From Sinobaca qinghaiensis (GTDB taxonomy: Bacteria > Bacillota > Bacilli > Bacillales > Marinococcaceae): a stretch of 64,000 nucleotides of DNA. Shown one piece after another: positions 48,066-58,132 of this stretch. The stretch lies in NCBI RefSeq assembly GCF_003610495.1, contig NZ_RAPK01000007.1, positions 579,029 through 643,028 on the forward strand. The letters are read 5' to 3'. Every line of letters begins with the position of its first letter. Position 1 is the first letter of the stretch. Below the pieces are notes generated by a model. It saw only the letters and a program-made list of their open reading frames with translations. It had not been told where the DNA came from and made no database searches. The position numbers were made by a program, and so were the translations under genes.

Positions 48066-50444
48066 CTATTTTCTATCTATTTTCTTCATTTTATTCACCA
48101 TTGCGGTAATACGCTGCTGCACCATTCCGTATACACTTTGCTTTTCATACAATCCATCCGCCGTTCTTTCTCCCCCGGGAACACCGGTTAAAATTTCCAT
48201 TCCTTCTTTTATAGAAGATACAGCCCAAATATGAAAAAGTCCCTTCTCTACCGCTTCAATTATTTCATTACGCAGCATCAGGTTTCTGCTGTTGAGCTTT
48301 GGGATTATCACCCCATGTGTACCGCTTAATCCTCTTCGTTTACATACAGCGTAAAACCCTTCGATTTTTTCATTGACGCCGCCGATTGGCTGCACGTCCC
48401 CAAACTGGTTAACAGAGCCGGTAACCGCAATGTCCTGTCTAAGCGGGATTTGTGCCAGAGAAGACAGAAGGGCATAAAGTTCCGTACTTGATGCACTATC
48501 TCCATCTACCATGTTATACGATTGTTCAAAAGTAATGCTTGCCGCCAAAGGCAGTGGATCATCCTGTGCAAATTCTGCCTGCAGATAGCCGGAAAGAATG
48601 TGCAGCCCTTTCGTATGGATCGGCCCGGTTAAAAAAGATTCCCGGTCTATGTTAACGATTCCGTTTCGGCCGACGTACGTTCTGGCGGAAACTCTTGTAG
48701 GCAGCCCAAATGACAGCTCTCCTCTTTTGGAGACAACAAGGGCATTAATCTGGCCGACTGCCTTCCCATCTGTGGATATCATAATCGTACCTTCATCAAT
48801 CGCGTCCTGCATTAATTTTTCCATTTGATTGGTTCTGCTTTGTTTTTCATTCCGGGCACGCTTTATATGTTCCGCCTTAATGAAAGCCGCTTCGTCTTTA
48901 CGCGCCCAGTAATCCGCCTCCATTAATAACTCTGCGATGAGATGAAAGCGTGCCGACAGCTTTCTTTTGTCATTAACAAGGCGCGTGCTGTAGTCGATGA
49001 TTTTAGCCAGCGCCTGTTTATGCACATGCAGAAGCTGATTCCGGCGGCAGATATAGGCAATAAAAGCCGCATATTCCTCTATATGCCTGAACGTACGATC
49101 CATACTAGTTTCAAACTCAACCTTGACGCGGAACAGCTTTCGAAATACTTCATCCGTCTGAAAAAGATAATCAAACAAGGAAGCCGTACCGATTAAAATG
49201 ACTTTCATATTAACCGGCAGCGGTTCCGGTTTTAGAAGGCTTCGGGAAACACCAGCCGCTTCATCAGCCAGAGCTTCCATCCTCAGCAGCCCGGACCGCA
49301 GCATCTGCTTTAGAGCCTGCCAGCTGTATGGATGGGACAACAGCTCAGCCGCTTCCAAAATAAGAAAGCCTCCATTTGCTCTATGAAGGGCTCCGCCTGT
49401 AAGCATGCTGAAGTCTGTCTCCAAACTCGGCAGCACTGGTTTCTGATCCACTTTTCCAAACAGGTTGGCATAGGAAGGGTACGTTTCATAAATCACAGGA
49501 GCGCCCTGTTCTTTTTTATGGCTGACCAGGACATTGACCGAAAATATGACTGGAATATCTCCTCTGTTTTTTTCATCTTTTTCATGAAACAATGTCTTCC
49601 ATTTTTTTATTATTTCACTTCGGATATTTTCTATATACGCAACAGCTTTCGGTACACCAGTATAAGCCTCTATCATTTCTTCAATAGGCCCGTAGACCGC
49701 GCGGCCGACCATCAGTTCTTCTGCATCCTGCCACTTCTTTTTAATGGACCGGCGCATGATCTGCTGCTGTCTTAACGTAGCATTCACATCTTTCGTAAGA
49801 ATTTTGCTTTTCTCCATTATTTTCTGCTTCGTGGTTTCGTCCAGTTCCTGAAAAGACTCCTCAGAATGAGGCACCCCTTCCTTTGTCAGCGGTACAGCTA
49901 CTACTCCCTGCTGCTTTTTATCCAGTGCGAACTGCTGATCCAGTGCTCTTTTTTCTAATTCCTGCCATTTATCGTGAAGTTCGTTTTCCTGTATCTGCGC
50001 CATGTTCATTTTCTGCTGTTCAAAGCTGTCGCCAGTCAGCGCTTTGTTAATTTCCTCCTTGATTTCATTCATCATTTCTTCTAGATGAGCGGCAAACAGA
50101 TTCCCTTCCCCTGCCGGAAACTCGATAAAAGCCGGAGTGCTTGGAAAATCAAAATTATGTATATAAACAATATCGGCAGGAGCGGCCTGCTTTACTGCAG
50201 CCTGCTCTGTTTTTAATCGGGCAAATGTCGTTCTTCCGGTACCGCCCGGACCGGCTAAAAAGATGTGATGGCCGTCATGCTTCATCTGCAGGCCAAATTC
50301 CATAGCCTCCTGGGCCTGCCCCTGTCCAATTAGTTCAATAGGTGTTTTTTTTAGTTCCTTTGTTGTTTCGAAAGAGAAACTATCCGGATCACACCTTGCA
50401 GCTAACTGTTCCGGAGACAGAATTAAATCTTGACGGCAGATCAA
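48066..50444 (-). CDS. Lon-like AAA protease (AAA_32/LonC-type, no Lon N-domain)
   Basis: A 792-residue ATP-dependent protease of the Lon superfamily. Walker A GPGGTGRT is at 65-72. A helical insertion follows in the AAA domain (about 130-330), then the remaining AAA part (GGFLILEAAELL, VILIGTASLFDYLF). A C-terminal S16 peptidase domain carries the catalytic dyad Ser650 (GDSAS) and Lys693 (VNEKIEGF), 43 residues apart as in E. coli Lon. The classical Lon N-domain is missing. Start at TTG 50444 behind GGAG; upstream codons lack a ribosome site. It stands between argG and ackA, where B. subtilis has moaB. Its substrates are unknown. Confidence 0.85.
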   Translation of the reverse strand: MICRQDLILSPEQLAARCDPDSFSFETTKELKKTPIELIGQGQAQEAMEFGLQMKHDGHHIFLAGPGGTGRTTFARLKTEQAAVKQAAPADIVYIHNFDFPSTPAFIEFPAGEGNLFAAHLEEMMNEIKEEINKALTGDSFEQQKMNMAQIQENELHDKWQELEKRALDQQFALDKKQQGVVAVPLTKEGVPHSEESFQELDETTKQKIMEKSKILTKDVNATLRQQQIMRRSIKKKWQDAEELMVGRAVYGPIEEMIEAYTGVPKAVAYIENIRSEIIKKWKTLFHEKDEKNRGDIPVIFSVNVLVSHKKEQGAPVIYETYPSYANLFGKVDQKPVLPSLETDFSMLTGGALHRANGGFLILEAAELLSHPYSWQALKQMLRSGLLRMEALADEAAGVSRSLLKPEPLPVNMKVILIGTASLFDYLFQTDEVFRKLFRVKVEFETSMDRTFRHIEEYAAFIAYICRRNQLLHVHKQALAKIIDYSTRLVNDKRKLSARFHLIAELLMEADYWARKDEAAFIKAEHIKRARNEKQSRTNQMEKLMQDAIDEGTIMISTDGKAVGQINALVVSKRGELSFGLPTRVSARTYVGRNGIVNIDRESFLTGPIHTKGLHILSGYLQAEFAQDDPLPLAASITFEQSYNMVDGDSASSTELYALLSSLAQIPLRQDIAVTGSVNQFGDVQPIGGVNEKIEGFYAVCKRRGLSGTHGVIIPKLNSRNLMLRNEIIEAVEKGLFHIWAVSSIKEGMEILTGVPGGERTADGLYEKQSVYGMVQQRITAMVNKMKKIDRK

Positions 50445-50510
50445 TACAATCACTCCTTTTTTGGTATGTATATACCTTTCTCTCCGACGGGTGTATTTCC
50501 TGCATTCCTG

Positions 50511-50565
50511 AAAAAAAACCGGCACCCTTATTGGCAGAGGTGACTGCCAGTAAAGGTGCCGGTTT
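50511..50565 (-). terminator. Long terminator after ackA
   Basis: AACCGGCACC...TGGCA and TGCCA...GGTGCCGGTT make a stem of about 20 pairs with few mismatches, then eight T on the minus strand. Confidence 0.93.
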
Positions 50566-50577
50566 ATATTTATTACT

Positions 50578-51771
50578 CTACTGCTGCCCGCTGAACGCCA
50601 GAGCGTCCCGTGCGATCATTACTTCTTCATTGGTTGGAATAACAAAGATTTTAACGGGAGAATTTTCTGCACTGATTTCTGCTTCTTTTCCCCGTGTCTG
50701 GTTTCGTTCTTCATCGAAATGAATACCCATGAAGCCAAGCCCTCTGCTTACTTTTTCTCTTACGGTGATGCTGTTTTCGCCGACGCCTGCCGTAAAGACA
50801 ACAGCATCTACCCCGTTCATGCTTGCAGCATACGCACCGATATATTTATGGATACGTGAAGCAAATACGTTCATTGCTGTCTCGGCGCGTTCATTTCCAC
50901 CTTTGGCTGCTTCATCGATATCACGAAGATCGCTTGAGAACCCGCTCAATCCAAGCATGCCGCTCTCTTTGTTCAATACGTGAATAACTTCCTCTGCACT
51001 TTTGCCTGCTTTTTCCATGATATACGGAATAAGAGCAGGATCCAGGTTTCCAGACCGAGTCCCCATGGTTACGCCTGCCAGCGGGGTAAAGCCCATCGAT
51101 GTATCCACGGACTTTCCTCCGTCTATTGCAGCAATACTCGCACCATTTCCAATATGGCAGGAAATAATTTTGACATCTTTTTCGTCTTTGCCAAGCATCG
51201 CCGCAGCTCTTTCTCCTACATACTGGTGGGACGTGCCATGAAAACCGTATTTACGGATACCGTATTTTTCATAATACTCATAAGGAATACTGTATAAATA
51301 CTTATCCTTTTTCATCGTTTGATGAAAAGCCGTGTCAAATACTGCCACAGAAGGAACATTCGGAAGCACCTGTTTAAATGCTTTAATTCCCATAATATTC
51401 GCCGGATTATGAAGAGGAGCCAATTCACTCAGCTTTTCAATTTCCGCTATCATGTCATCGGTCATTAAAGCAGAAGCGGAGAACTTCTCGCCACCATGGA
51501 CGACCCGGTGACCGATTCCATTAATATCATCGAGTGATTGAATAATTTCTTTTTCAGTCAAAAACGCAAGCATTTCTCTTACAGCGTCAGCATGATCATT
51601 GATAGCGGGATGAACAGTGTGTTCTTCCCCATCAAATTCAATCGCCATCACTGTACCATCCATTCCAATCCGTTCTACTAAACCTTTTGCAATAATTTTC
51701 TCTTCCGGCATATGAAGGAGCTGGAATTTCAACGATGAACTCCCAGCATTGATAGCCATAATTTTCGGCAT
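50578..51771 (-). CDS. ackA: Acetate kinase
   Basis: A 397-residue ASKHA-fold kinase, making ATP and acetate from acetyl phosphate in overflow metabolism. The N-terminal [32 protein letters not shown] and [12 protein letters not shown] are family signatures. It is a single-gene unit with a CcpA-type site upstream of its promoter. Confidence 0.98.
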   Translation of the reverse strand: MPKIMAINAGSSSLKFQLLHMPEEKIIAKGLVERIGMDGTVMAIEFDGEEHTVHPAINDHADAVREMLAFLTEKEIIQSLDDINGIGHRVVHGGEKFSASALMTDDMIAEIEKLSELAPLHNPANIMGIKAFKQVLPNVPSVAVFDTAFHQTMKKDKYLYSIPYEYYEKYGIRKYGFHGTSHQYVGERAAAMLGKDEKDVKIISCHIGNGASIAAIDGGKSVDTSMGFTPLAGVTMGTRSGNLDPALIPYIMEKAGKSAEEVIHVLNKESGMLGLSGFSSDLRDIDEAAKGGNERAETAMNVFASRIHKYIGAYAASMNGVDAVVFTAGVGENSITVREKVSRGLGFMGIHFDEERNQTRGKEAEISAENSPVKIFVIPTNEEVMIARDALAFSGQQ

Positions 51772-51811
51772 GTAAAGCGCCCCTTTTTCTACTTTCTTTC
51801 AAACCTTTTCT

Positions 51812-51840
51812 ATTTAAACATTTCAACAGATAAAAAGCAA
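51812..51840 (-). promoter_or_regulatory. Probable sigma-A promoter of ackA
   Basis: TTGCTT and TTAAAT are 17 bases apart on the minus strand; TAAATA one base further is an alternative -10. Confidence 0.55.
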
Positions 51841-51877
51841 GAAAACCCTATTGCATCAGGCCATTCAAGCTTATATT

Positions 51878-51891
51878 TGTAAGCGGTTCCT
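51878..51891 (-). promoter_or_regulatory. cre-like CcpA site upstream of ackA
   Basis: AGGAACCGCTTACA (minus) / TGTAAGCGGTTCCT (plus) matches 12 of 14 positions of the cre consensus with the central CG intact. It lies upstream of the -35, the activating position known for ackA in B. subtilis. Confidence 0.7.
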
Positions 51892-51902
51892 ATCGCAGTG
51901 CA

Positions 51903-52892
51903 TTAAGAAAATCCTTCTTCTTTAAACCAGTTGTCAATACTTTTCATCATTTCTATCATTGCTTCGCGGTTTGAAAATGAGGGCATTTCTGCAAGCAGTG
52001 CCTGTCCGGGCTGTCTGACATTCGGACCTCTTTTTTGTATAATCCAAATACTTTTGGCAAACTGCTGATCTTTAAACATGGAACCCGGAAGCTGCAGCAG
52101 CCCCAGAGTAAATGCATATTTTTTAATGACGCGCTGCAGATCCTCCGACTGATCGCTCTCGAAAATAAAGTTTGGCACAAGCAGGAGCATGACTCCATTT
52201 TCTTTTAATTCCTTTAACGTGCTTTCTATCATAAGATGATGCACGTAAGGCTGGTCGCCTGTTACATTTAATTCATACTGCGCTGCTGCTTCCTGTTTAG
52301 GATAATATCCTACAGGAAGGTCGGTAACAACGAGATCTGCCGGAATCTCCGGTAGCTTTTCAATGCTGTCCTGATGAAACAGTTCTACGGTGTGTTCCTG
52401 CAGGTTGGAAAGAACGTAGGCAATATTCAGCAGGGTTTCGTCTACCTCTGCCCCGTATGCCACTACCTCTTTATTCAGCTGATTTAACACTGCCGTAAGC
52501 AGGTTGGCTGTTCCTACAGCAGGATCCATTACAGCTTTTATTTCTTTTTTAGCTGTCAGCTTTTCTGCCAGATAACCCATAAACATAGCTACCGCGTCCG
52601 GCGTCATCGCATGATGCGGCTGCACATTTTCTTTCATTCCCTTTATAACGGCCAGCTGGAAGGCTTTTCTTATCTCTTCACGTTTCATTTCAGGCGGAAG
52701 GCCAGCTTCAAGCTTTTTCTGGAGCTCCTTTTTCTGTTCGTCGGGAAGCGACTGAACAACCTCCTGCTGAAGAAGATTTTCTCCGGCTTCCGCCAATGCT
52801 TCCAAATAAGTTAAGCCCAGGCTTTGCTGCACCGCCCCGGTCATTTGATCGATCCACTCATATAACGCTTCTGTATTCGTTTGTTCTGCCAT
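51903..52892 (-). CDS. ytxK: Class I SAM-dependent methyltransferase YtxK
   Basis: A 329-residue protein with a helical N-terminal region (1-~100) and an N6-adenine-type methylase fold. The SAM motif is VMDPAVGTANLLTAV and the catalytic-type motif is VTDLPVGYYP in place of NPPY. It matches YtxK, next to ackA in B. subtilis, of unknown substrate; no restriction partner is nearby. Start at ATG 52892 behind GGAGG. Confidence 0.88.
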   Translation of the reverse strand: MAEQTNTEALYEWIDQMTGAVQQSLGLTYLEALAEAGENLLQQEVVQSLPDEQKKELQKKLEAGLPPEMKREEIRKAFQLAVIKGMKENVQPHHAMTPDAVAMFMGYLAEKLTAKKEIKAVMDPAVGTANLLTAVLNQLNKEVVAYGAEVDETLLNIAYVLSNLQEHTVELFHQDSIEKLPEIPADLVVTDLPVGYYPKQEAAAQYELNVTGDQPYVHHLMIESTLKELKENGVMLLLVPNFIFESDQSEDLQRVIKKYAFTLGLLQLPGSMFKDQQFAKSIWIIQKRGPNVRQPGQALLAEMPSFSNREAMIEMMKSIDNWFKEEGFS

Positions 52893-53020
52893 TTTCTTTC
52901 CTCCCATAATTCATGCCTCGTACCCTTGCTTCATAACGTGTGATAGTATATCAGACCTTAAGTCGATCCTCCACCATTGAAGCCGACGGCTGTTTAAAAA
53001 TAATGTAATCCCCGCATCAT

Positions 53021-53050
53021 AAAAGCCTCTACAACATTGTAGAGGCTTCT
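53021..53050 (-). terminator. Terminator after tpx
   Basis: AAGCCTCTACA-ATGT-TGTAGAGGCTT is a perfect stem, followed by TTATG on the minus strand. Confidence 0.82.
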
Positions 53051-53066
53051 TTATGATCAATTCTTA

Positions 53067-53567
53067 TTAAATCAGGCTTTTAGCATGCTTTAGTGCTGCT
53101 TCATAATCAGGATGTTCGGATACTTCCGGTACAATCTGCTTATAAGCAACTACTCCTTCGCTGTCTATAACGAATACGGAGCGTGCCAGCAGACGCAGCT
53201 CATCGATCACAACGCCGTAGCTTTCACCAAAAGATAGATCACGATGATCAGATACTACTTGTATATTATCTATTCCCGCTGCCGCGCACCAGCGCTTCTG
53301 CGCAAACGGAAGATCGTTGCTGATCGTTAATATCTGTACATTATCAAGCTCAGCCGCTTCTTCATTAAACCGTCTGGTCTGCTTGTCGCATGTACCTGTA
53401 TCAATAGAAGGTACGACGCTGATTAAGCGCACTTTCCCTTCGAAATCGGACATTTTCACTTCGGATAAATCATTTGCAAGAACGCTGAAGTCCGGGGCGA
53501 GGTCGCCTTCATTTACTTCCGCACCTCGAAGCGTAACCGGGCTTCCTTTAAATGTAACGTTGGTCAT
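53067..53567 (-). CDS. tpx: Thiol peroxidase
   Basis: A 166-residue atypical 2-Cys peroxiredoxin that reduces peroxides with thioredoxin. The peroxidatic Cys60 is in [11 protein letters not shown] and the resolving Cys94 in [10 protein letters not shown]. The length is standard. It starts with a GGAGG site and stands between ytxK and yteJ; ytfI and ytfJ, found between tpx and yteJ in B. subtilis, are absent. Confidence 0.97.
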   Translation of the reverse strand: MTNVTFKGSPVTLRGAEVNEGDLAPDFSVLANDLSEVKMSDFEGKVRLISVVPSIDTGTCDKQTRRFNEEAAELDNVQILTISNDLPFAQKRWCAAAGIDNIQVVSDHRDLSFGESYGVVIDELRLLARSVFVIDSEGVVAYKQIVPEVSEHPDYEAALKHAKSLI

Positions 53568-53637
53568 GGAAATTCCTCCTGTAAGTTAGTCTAATTAGTA
53601 CTATACCCTGTTATCCTAAATGAATAAACGGCCGCTC

Positions 53638-54240
53638 TTATTTTTCAGCGTGAATTACTCTCGTATCAGAGAAAATATCATGAATTCCCTGCTTTTCATC
53701 TGTAAAAGCCACCACCAGATACAAAACATTAGTAAACACGAGCAGCCGGTGAATCAGACGGCCGACTACTTCCCTGAAAAATAAGTCACTCCAGCGAAGA
53801 GGCAGCATATCTTTTCGCACTACTTTAAGTCCGAAAATCATTTTTCCAAGCGTCTGCCCGGTTATTTTTGTCATAATCAAAAAATACAAGTACATAACGA
53901 GTCCGCTTAACAGGCCCTGAATCGTAAAGAATTCCAAAAGCGAAACCGATCCTGCATTAAAAAACGCAAGCGGACTGAGCAGAATACCATTTACCGCAAA
54001 AACGATCAGCAGGTCTGCAGAATAAGCCCAGAATCTCATCCAAAAACCAGCGTAGCGCTGCAGCGGTTTAATTCCTTCTGCCGGATTGGAAGAAGTTCTG
54101 TCTTTTGACGAATGTTCTTCTTCACCGCCGGCTGTATCGTTATGTCTTTCTGTGTTTTCTGCCGGATGTGATTCATTATCTTTTAACTGGTCCGGTTCCC
54201 GAGTTTCATCCTCGTGTTTCTTATCATCAGCCACTGTCAC
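53638..54240 (-). CDS. yteJ: RDD family membrane protein YteJ with acidic N-terminal extension
   Basis: A 200-residue protein. Residues 1-60 are strongly charged and low in complexity (DDKKHEDETREPDQLKDNE), then an RDD domain with three membrane segments follows (RYAGFWMRFWAYSADLLIVFA and later stretches). RDD proteins may act as ion transporters or accessory proteins; the exact role is unknown. It starts 9 bases after the sppA stop and is probably cotranscribed with it, as in B. subtilis. Confidence 0.88.
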   Translation of the reverse strand: MTVADDKKHEDETREPDQLKDNESHPAENTERHNDTAGGEEEHSSKDRTSSNPAEGIKPLQRYAGFWMRFWAYSADLLIVFAVNGILLSPLAFFNAGSVSLLEFFTIQGLLSGLVMYLYFLIMTKITGQTLGKMIFGLKVVRKDMLPLRWSDLFFREVVGRLIHRLLVFTNVLYLVVAFTDEKQGIHDIFSDTRVIHAEK

Positions 54241-54249
54241 CCCTCCTCT

Positions 54250-55263
54250 CTAGTCCGTGTATAAATACATAGCCCGTGGAGAATTAGATGTGGTCAGAAG
54301 TTCTTTTATACCAAGCAGTTCCGCATCTTGAACAAACAGGCTTCTCGCTCCTGCTCCTACAAATGAATTAACGGAAAATCCAGCTCCATACTGTACAACG
54401 CGGGCTCCTTCCAGATCTTGTTCTTCTTCCATAAACGCTATCGTATCATCCATCGTGCCAAGTTCATCAATGAGATTAAGATCCCGGGCCTGTTCGCCGG
54501 TATAAATACGTCCGTCTCCGATTTCGCGGACTTCTTCTTCGTTTATACCCCGGCCGTCAACGATAACCTGAACGAAATCATCGTACATGTCATCTACTAT
54601 GGATTGAAGAATTGCTTCATCTTCTTCTGTCATTTCTGTTCCTGGAGACATAATGTCTTTGAACTCTCCGCTGGTAATGGAATTTTCTTCAATTCCAATA
54701 TTATCTGCCAGCTCGGAATAGTTGATGCTCTGCATAATAACGCCTATTGAGCCTGTGATTGTAGCAGGGTGGGCCACAATTTTGTCAGCAGGAGCTGCTA
54801 TGTAATAACCGCCCGATGCTGCCTGGTTTCCCATCGTAATATACACCGGCTTCTCGTGTTCCTCCTGAACGCTGACAATTGCGTCGTGTATTTCTGCACT
54901 CTCCACTACACCGCCGCCTGGAGTATTCACTTTTAGAATAATTCCATCCACGTCATTAGAGCTTCCTGCCTGTTCCAGCATGTGTAAAAACTCCTGGTGA
55001 TTGTAGCCGCCTGCATCAAACAGCGAGCCTTCCCCAGTATCCTGGATCACACCCTGCAGGTCGAGCACGGCAATTGTATTCCCGGAGCCATCTCCCGCCT
55101 GGAGCTCTTCTTCTTCAATTCCTTCCATTCCTCCGGTCTGGCTTCCTCCTCCTGCAAATTCGCTCCAATTAGCGCTTGCAAGAGAGGAAACTGCCTGAAA
55201 TCCAATGGAAACAACAATAACAATGGCTGCTATTACCAACGCAATCCATCTTTTAAAATTCAT
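54250..55263 (-). CDS. sppA: Signal peptide peptidase SppA
   Basis: A 337-residue membrane-anchored serine protease with an N-terminal membrane helix at about 7-29. Ser150 (QAASGGYY) and Lys202 (TSGEFKDIMSPG) form the catalytic dyad, 52 residues apart as in the B. subtilis enzyme. It degrades signal peptides and has been linked to resistance to membrane-active peptides. Confidence 0.96.
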   Translation of the reverse strand: MNFKRWIALVIAAIVIVVSIGFQAVSSLASANWSEFAGGGSQTGGMEGIEEEELQAGDGSGNTIAVLDLQGVIQDTGEGSLFDAGGYNHQEFLHMLEQAGSSNDVDGIILKVNTPGGGVVESAEIHDAIVSVQEEHEKPVYITMGNQAASGGYYIAAPADKIVAHPATITGSIGVIMQSINYSELADNIGIEENSITSGEFKDIMSPGTEMTEEDEAILQSIVDDMYDDFVQVIVDGRGINEEEVREIGDGRIYTGEQARDLNLIDELGTMDDTIAFMEEEQDLEGARVVQYGAGFSVNSFVGAGARSLFVQDAELLGIKELLTTSNSPRAMYLYTD

Positions 55264-55322
55264 GCTATCCCTCCTCTTTGCTATTCTCTCACAGGCATTT
55301 CGTTATTTCCAGCGTCTTTCCA

Positions 55323-56903
55323 TTATCTTCTATACTGCCAGCTTCCACCTACAACAGTGCCGATTACGTTTGTGCTTAATATAGCGTTTACCGGGATGGA
55401 AAATAAGTCCTGATCCAGTACGGTAAAATCAGATTTATATCCGGGAGCAATACAGCCCAGCTCTTCTTCAAGACCGACAGCTTCCGCGCTTCCTCTCGTG
55501 TATAGACGAACTGCCTCAAATACAGACAGTTTCTGGTCCGGCATATAGCCGTCATGTGATTCGTCCGGACGCCGTCTCGCCACGGCAGCAAAGATCCCTT
55601 CCAACGGATCTGCGGATTCTATCGGAGCATCTGATCCTCCTGCACAGATAAGACCTTCATCCAGCAGGGTTTTCCACGCAAACGAATAAGGCATTCTTGC
55701 GGACCCAAGTCTTTCTTCGACCCAGGGAAAATCGGAGAGCACAAAGCTTGGCTGCAGATCCAAAATGACAGACAGCTGTTTCAAACGGTTAATCAGCGGC
55801 TTATCTGCTACCTGTACGTGAATAATTCGATCCCTTTTCCCGGCCGGCACCGGATACTTTTCCATTGCAGTAACTACCAGTTCCAGTGCCCTGTCACCTA
55901 TAGCATGTACCGCTACTTCTTTTCCGGCTTCTCTTGCCCGCCTGACAATAGCCAAAAAATCATTTTCGCTGTGTATAGCCATACCAGAAGTATCCGGAGC
56001 ATCATTGTAGGGCTTTTTCAGCCAGGCAGTCCGCCCTCCCAGTGCACCGTCTGAAAATATTTTCACTGCGCCAAACGTTACAAACGGATGTACAGGGGGC
56101 TCTTCTGCAAACAGTTCCTCTGCTACTTCGTGGTGCACGAGCAGGTTTGCACGAAGCGCTCTTTTTTCTCCCAGCACTTTGTAAAACGTTTCATACGTTT
56201 CTTGAAAGCTGTTGTAATAATTTAAATCCTCCGTGTGTCCGCCTGTTAAACCCATCGAAAGCATGTGATCAACTGCAAGCGTAAGCGCCTTTTCCAAATA
56301 CTCTTTCGTAACAGGCGGCATTACCTCTTTAACCATATCGGCAGCCTGATCGAGCAGATAACCGGTAGGCGTTCCTTTGGCATCCTTAACGATCATTCCG
56401 CCCGGAGGATCGGGTGTCTCTTCATGTATGGAAGCCTTCTTCAGCGCTTCGGTATTAGCAAGCGCTGCATGACGGCAGATCCGTGTCAGAATCATCGGGT
56501 TATGCGGCGCCAGCTGATCAAGCTCCTGCTTATGAAAAATTTTACGATCCGGAAACTTATTTTCATTCCAGCCTTCTCCTATAAGCCATTCGCCTTCCTT
56601 CAGGAGAGCTGCTTTATCAACGATCAGCCGCTGCATTTCCTCTGCTGTTTCACATCCGGATAAATCAAGAGTGAGCATTGTTTCCCCGAGGCCGATCATA
56701 TGGAGATGACTGTCAGTGAATCCCGGATAAAGAACGGCACCTTCCAGATCTTCCTCCCGGTCTATTTGACCAGCGTACTTTTTTTTCAATTCCTCTACGG
56801 AGCCGGTCATAATTATTTCTTCCGCTTCTGTGTAAACCGCTTCCGTCTTGTCGCCTTCTTGTTTCATCGTATAGATTGTCCCGCCGTGCCAGAGTGTTCC
56901 CAT
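55323..56903 (-). CDS. ytcJ: Amidohydrolase 3 family protein (YtcJ)
   Basis: A 526-residue metal-dependent amidohydrolase. DSHLHMIGLGE carries the N-terminal metal ligands, further histidines lie in VAVHAIGDRALE and IIHVQVAD, and GGSDAPIESADP carries the late Asp. The composite beta-sandwich ends with DFTVLDQD. The substrate is unknown (the family includes exoenzyme-regulating and cyanate-type hydrolases). It lies between sppA and thiI; sspA, next to thiI in B. subtilis, is missing. Confidence 0.9.
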   Translation of the reverse strand: MGTLWHGGTIYTMKQEGDKTEAVYTEAEEIIMTGSVEELKKKYAGQIDREEDLEGAVLYPGFTDSHLHMIGLGETMLTLDLSGCETAEEMQRLIVDKAALLKEGEWLIGEGWNENKFPDRKIFHKQELDQLAPHNPMILTRICRHAALANTEALKKASIHEETPDPPGGMIVKDAKGTPTGYLLDQAADMVKEVMPPVTKEYLEKALTLAVDHMLSMGLTGGHTEDLNYYNSFQETYETFYKVLGEKRALRANLLVHHEVAEELFAEEPPVHPFVTFGAVKIFSDGALGGRTAWLKKPYNDAPDTSGMAIHSENDFLAIVRRAREAGKEVAVHAIGDRALELVVTAMEKYPVPAGKRDRIIHVQVADKPLINRLKQLSVILDLQPSFVLSDFPWVEERLGSARMPYSFAWKTLLDEGLICAGGSDAPIESADPLEGIFAAVARRRPDESHDGYMPDQKLSVFEAVRLYTRGSAEAVGLEEELGCIAPGYKSDFTVLDQDLFSIPVNAILSTNVIGTVVGGSWQYRR

Positions 56904-56926
56904 TGCTATTTCCTCCCTGTATTTAA

Positions 56927-58132
56927 TTAAAGAAGTGAATCAATGCCGCCTGCCGATGCGGCCGAAGCAGATATCGTTATCGTTTCTGTTTGCTGCACCG
57001 CCTCTTCCACGAGAGGTTCGTAATGAAAATGGTTTTCAAAGCGGGAGGCTTTCCCCCTCAGGGGCTTTGTAACAGAGTCTGTCGGAAGAAAAATCGTGCA
57101 GCAGTCTTCATATGGACGAATTGATATAGGATAGGTACCAATGGTTTCTGCCAGTTCCATTACATCTTCTTTATCCATGGCGGCCAGCGGCCGGATAACC
57201 GGCATAGTTGTTACTTCATTAATAGTATACATGCTCTCAATCGTCTGGGATGCTACCTGGCCGATACTCTCCCCATTGATAATCGCCTGGATATTTTCTC
57301 TTCCAGCTACTTTCTCAGCGATGCGAAGCATCATTCTTCTCGTCACCGTCATTTGATAGCTTGAATGAATATGGTCCCTGATGCCTGTTTGAATACTGGT
57401 AAAAGGAACAATGTGCAGCCTGATATCCGCCCCGTATGCCGACAGCACTTCGGCTGCATCTTTTACTTTCTGAAGGGCATGGCTGGTTGTATAAGGCGGA
57501 CTGTGAAAATGAATTGCTTCAATCGTAACGCCTCGTTTTAGAGAAAGATAACCCGCTACCGGGCTGTCGATACCGCCGGAGAGCATTAACAGGCCGCGGC
57601 CTCCGGATCCAACCGGAAGACCTTTAGCACCGGAAATCCGTCCGCAGCTGATATACGTTCCCTGTTCTCTAATATCAATAGTTAGTTCTACCTGCGGCTG
57701 ATGGACATCGACCGACGTTTCTTCAGTATGTTCTAGTATCCATCCACCGACGGCTGGATTTACTTTCTGCGAAGATACCGGGAAATTTTTGTACGCTCTT
57801 CTTGCGCTCACTTTGAATGTATTTTTTGATCCATCGTAAGCTTTAAATACAGCTAAAGCTGTACTGCGTATGGACTCGATGCTGTTTTCCGCTTTTGCTG
57901 CCAGACTTAAAGAAGAAATACCAAAAACAAAACGGATTTTTTCCGCTACTTCTGAGCCATTTTCTCCATGCAGTTCAATGATAATTCTGCCATAGGTTCT
58001 TTTTGCTTTCACATCCGGAAAAGCAGTTATCACCTGGCGGATATTGTGCAAAAGCTGTTTTTCGAACAACTTTCTGTTCTGTCCCTTTAAAGCAAGTTCC
58101 CCGTACCTCACGATTATATGATCAAATATCAT
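56927..58132 (-). CDS. thiI: tRNA 4-thiouridine synthase ThiI
   Basis: A 401-residue sulfurtransferase for s4U8 in tRNA. It has the N-terminal ferredoxin-like and THUMP domains (about 1-165) and the PP-loop LLMLSGGIDSPVAGY near 180-194. The C-terminal rhodanese domain of E. coli ThiI is absent, as in other bacilli, where the desulfurase NifZ supplies sulfur directly. Its ATG abuts the nifZ stop. Confidence 0.96.
   Translation of the reverse strand: MIFDHIIVRYGELALKGQNRKLFEKQLLHNIRQVITAFPDVKAKRTYGRIIIELHGENGSEVAEKIRFVFGISSLSLAAKAENSIESIRSTALAVFKAYDGSKNTFKVSARRAYKNFPVSSQKVNPAVGGWILEHTEETSVDVHQPQVELTIDIREQGTYISCGRISGAKGLPVGSGGRGLLMLSGGIDSPVAGYLSLKRGVTIEAIHFHSPPYTTSHALQKVKDAAEVLSAYGADIRLHIVPFTSIQTGIRDHIHSSYQMTVTRRMMLRIAEKVAGRENIQAIINGESIGQVASQTIESMYTINEVTTMPVIRPLAAMDKEDVMELAETIGTYPISIRPYEDCCTIFLPTDSVTKPLRGKASRFENHFHYEPLVEEAVQQTETITISASAASAGGIDSLL

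Noticed and set aside
51903..52892. A restriction-modification methylase
   Set aside because: The fold is N6-adenine-like, but the motif is DLPVGYY, there is no specificity or nuclease gene nearby, and the locus is the conserved ytxK position.
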